Assembly: GCA_002084765.1 (NCBI GenBank)
Contig: NBMB01000063.1
Coordinates: 1 to 16,210, forward strand
Length of the DNA stretch: 16,210 nt
DNA from: Candidatus Cloacimonetes bacterium 4572_55
Lineage (GTDB): Bacteria > 4572-55
Direction: 5' to 3'
Shown: one piece after another, positions 15,409-16,210 of the stretch
Position numbering within the stretch: the stretch's first letter is position 1
Layout: every line of letters begins with the position of its first letter
Translations under genes and position numbers: made by a program
Notes under the pieces: generated by a model
Seen by the model: the letters and a program-made list of their open reading frames with translations, nothing else
Database searches by the model: none
What the model was told of the DNA's origin: nothing

Positions 15409-15980
15409 AAAAACAGATATCCGAACAGATCAAATCCTCATATCAGGTCAAACACGCCCTTTATCAAGACGTTGAGATCATCGGGACTATGGAGCGCATC
15501 TGCCAGAGCGCAATCAATGTATACCGTCGAAGCGGCAAACTTTTGATCGCAGGAAACGGAGGAAGCGCGGCTGACGCGCAACACATTGCCTCGGAATTGG
15601 TCGGGAGATTCTATCGCGACCGACCGCCTCTACCCGCGCTCGCGCTCACAGTCGATAGTTCTATCGTCACTTCTGTCTGCAACGATTACGGATTTGAGGA
15701 GGTGTTTGCCAGGCAGATAGTCGCTTATGCCGCGCCGGGGGATATGTTTATCGCGATCTCTACCAGCGGAAAATCGCCCAACATCCTGCGAGCACTCTCG
15801 ATTTGTCGAGAAAAAAAAATTATCTCCGTTGGGTTGACAGGAAAAAGCGGGGGGGAAATGAAATCGATGTGCGACTATACGATCTGCGTCCCTTCCTCGG
15901 ACACGCCCCGAATCCAAGAATGCCACATTATGATCGGGCATGTGATCTGCCATGCGGTCGAGACAGCCATTTTCCAATAA
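15405..15980 (+). CDS. gmhA: Phosphoheptose (sedoheptulose-7-phosphate) isomerase
   Basis: 191 residues, typical for GmhA. It converts sedoheptulose 7-phosphate to D-glycero-D-manno-heptose 7-phosphate, the first step of LPS-core heptose synthesis, in the cytosol. The SIS fold is clear: GNGGSAADAQHIASELVGRF (50-69) and AISTSGKSPNILRAL. Active-site and metal-ligand positions known from homologues are present: His60, Glu64, Gln171 and His179 (E. coli and Burkholderia about H61, E65, Q172, H180, from memory). It starts at ATGA, overlapping the transporter stop. The other heptose genes (hldE, gmhB, hldD) are not in the window. The presence of lptD nearby fits a heptose-containing LPS; heptose modification of an S-layer or capsule is an alternative. 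Confidence 0.94.
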   Translation: MKKQISEQIKSSYQVKHALYQDVEIIGTMERICQSAINVYRRSGKLLIAGNGGSAADAQHIASELVGRFYRDRPPLPALALTVDSSIVTSVCNDYGFEEVFARQIVAYAAPGDMFIAISTSGKSPNILRALSICREKKIISVGLTGKSGGEMKSMCDYTICVPSSDTPRIQECHIMIGHVICHAVETAIFQ

Positions 15981-16006
15981 GTTTTTAATTCTAAACTAAG
16001 CGATAC

Positions 16007-16210
16007 TAACCTGCATTATTCATAATCCTCGGGGAACCGGAGGTCTTAGATGTTTGATATTTAATGGGTTAGATTCGATTTTTAATGACATTTCCAAGAG
16101 AATTCCGTTTTTATGAGAATTTCAGAACCCTTATTTGGGCTGACTCTGCGACTCTCTGTGACTCTGTTGCGAATATAGTGAAATGCGCGCAAAAGCTCCG
16201 TTTTCCTGAA
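16007..16210 (+). repeat. Dispersed intergenic repeat, copy B, cut by the window edge
   Basis: Second copy of the 7057-7259 repeat, same orientation, about 91% identical, beginning 26 bases after the gmhA stop. Both copies begin TAACCTGCATTATTCATAA close after a gene end. The right boundary lies beyond the window, so full length is unknown. No terminator for gmhA was seen before it. Confidence 0.85.

Overview
The window suggests a Gram-negative, LPS-making bacterium of the FCB / candidate-phylum type (Calditrichota- or KSB1-like is my best guess; this is inference with no marker phylogeny). The reasons are a lptD-type outer-membrane LPS translocon, a gmhA-type heptose isomerase, a cytosolic tricorn-type protease, a 14-repeat sensor propeller with a SpoIIE output, an Asp-box propeller gene, and intergenic spaces carrying short repeated words.

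Region 1 (1-1674, minus strand) is a decayed zone. It holds the stub of an ISL3-type transposase with an internal deletion and a frameshift, a truncated Asp-box propeller gene with two single-base frameshifts, a 15-codon stub matching the start of a response-regulator receiver domain, and a hairpin. Region 2 (1675-3202, minus) has two intact small genes of unknown role: a four-helix membrane protein resembling CvpA with a long disordered tail, and a coiled-coil PD-(D/E)XK-like nuclease. Region 3 (3203-3676) is AT-rich and non-coding as far as I can see. Region 4 (3677-7033, plus) is one large sensor: signal peptide, two seven-bladed propellers, Y_Y_Y domain, one membrane helix, coiled coil, and PP2C/SpoIIE phosphatase.

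Region 5 (7034-7439) is a repeat-rich spacer ending in a terminator for the minus-strand gene that follows. Region 6 (7440-13573, minus) carries the tricorn-type protease and, upstream of it, lptD, separated by a hairpin repeat and a possible terminator or attenuator. Region 7 (13574-13829) is a divergent promoter spacer. Region 8 (13830-15980, plus) carries zinc-type rpmB, a UMF1/Atg22-like MFS transporter and gmhA; the last two overlap by 4 bases (ATGA). Region 9 (15981-16210) contains a second copy of the roughly 200-bp repeat first seen at 7057-7259.

Functionally, lptD and gmhA both belong to LPS biogenesis; the other genes look independent. I found no CRISPR array, tRNA, rRNA, recognisable defence island or clearly new system. 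The most distinctive signals are the intergenic repeat families and the layered gene decay at the left end.
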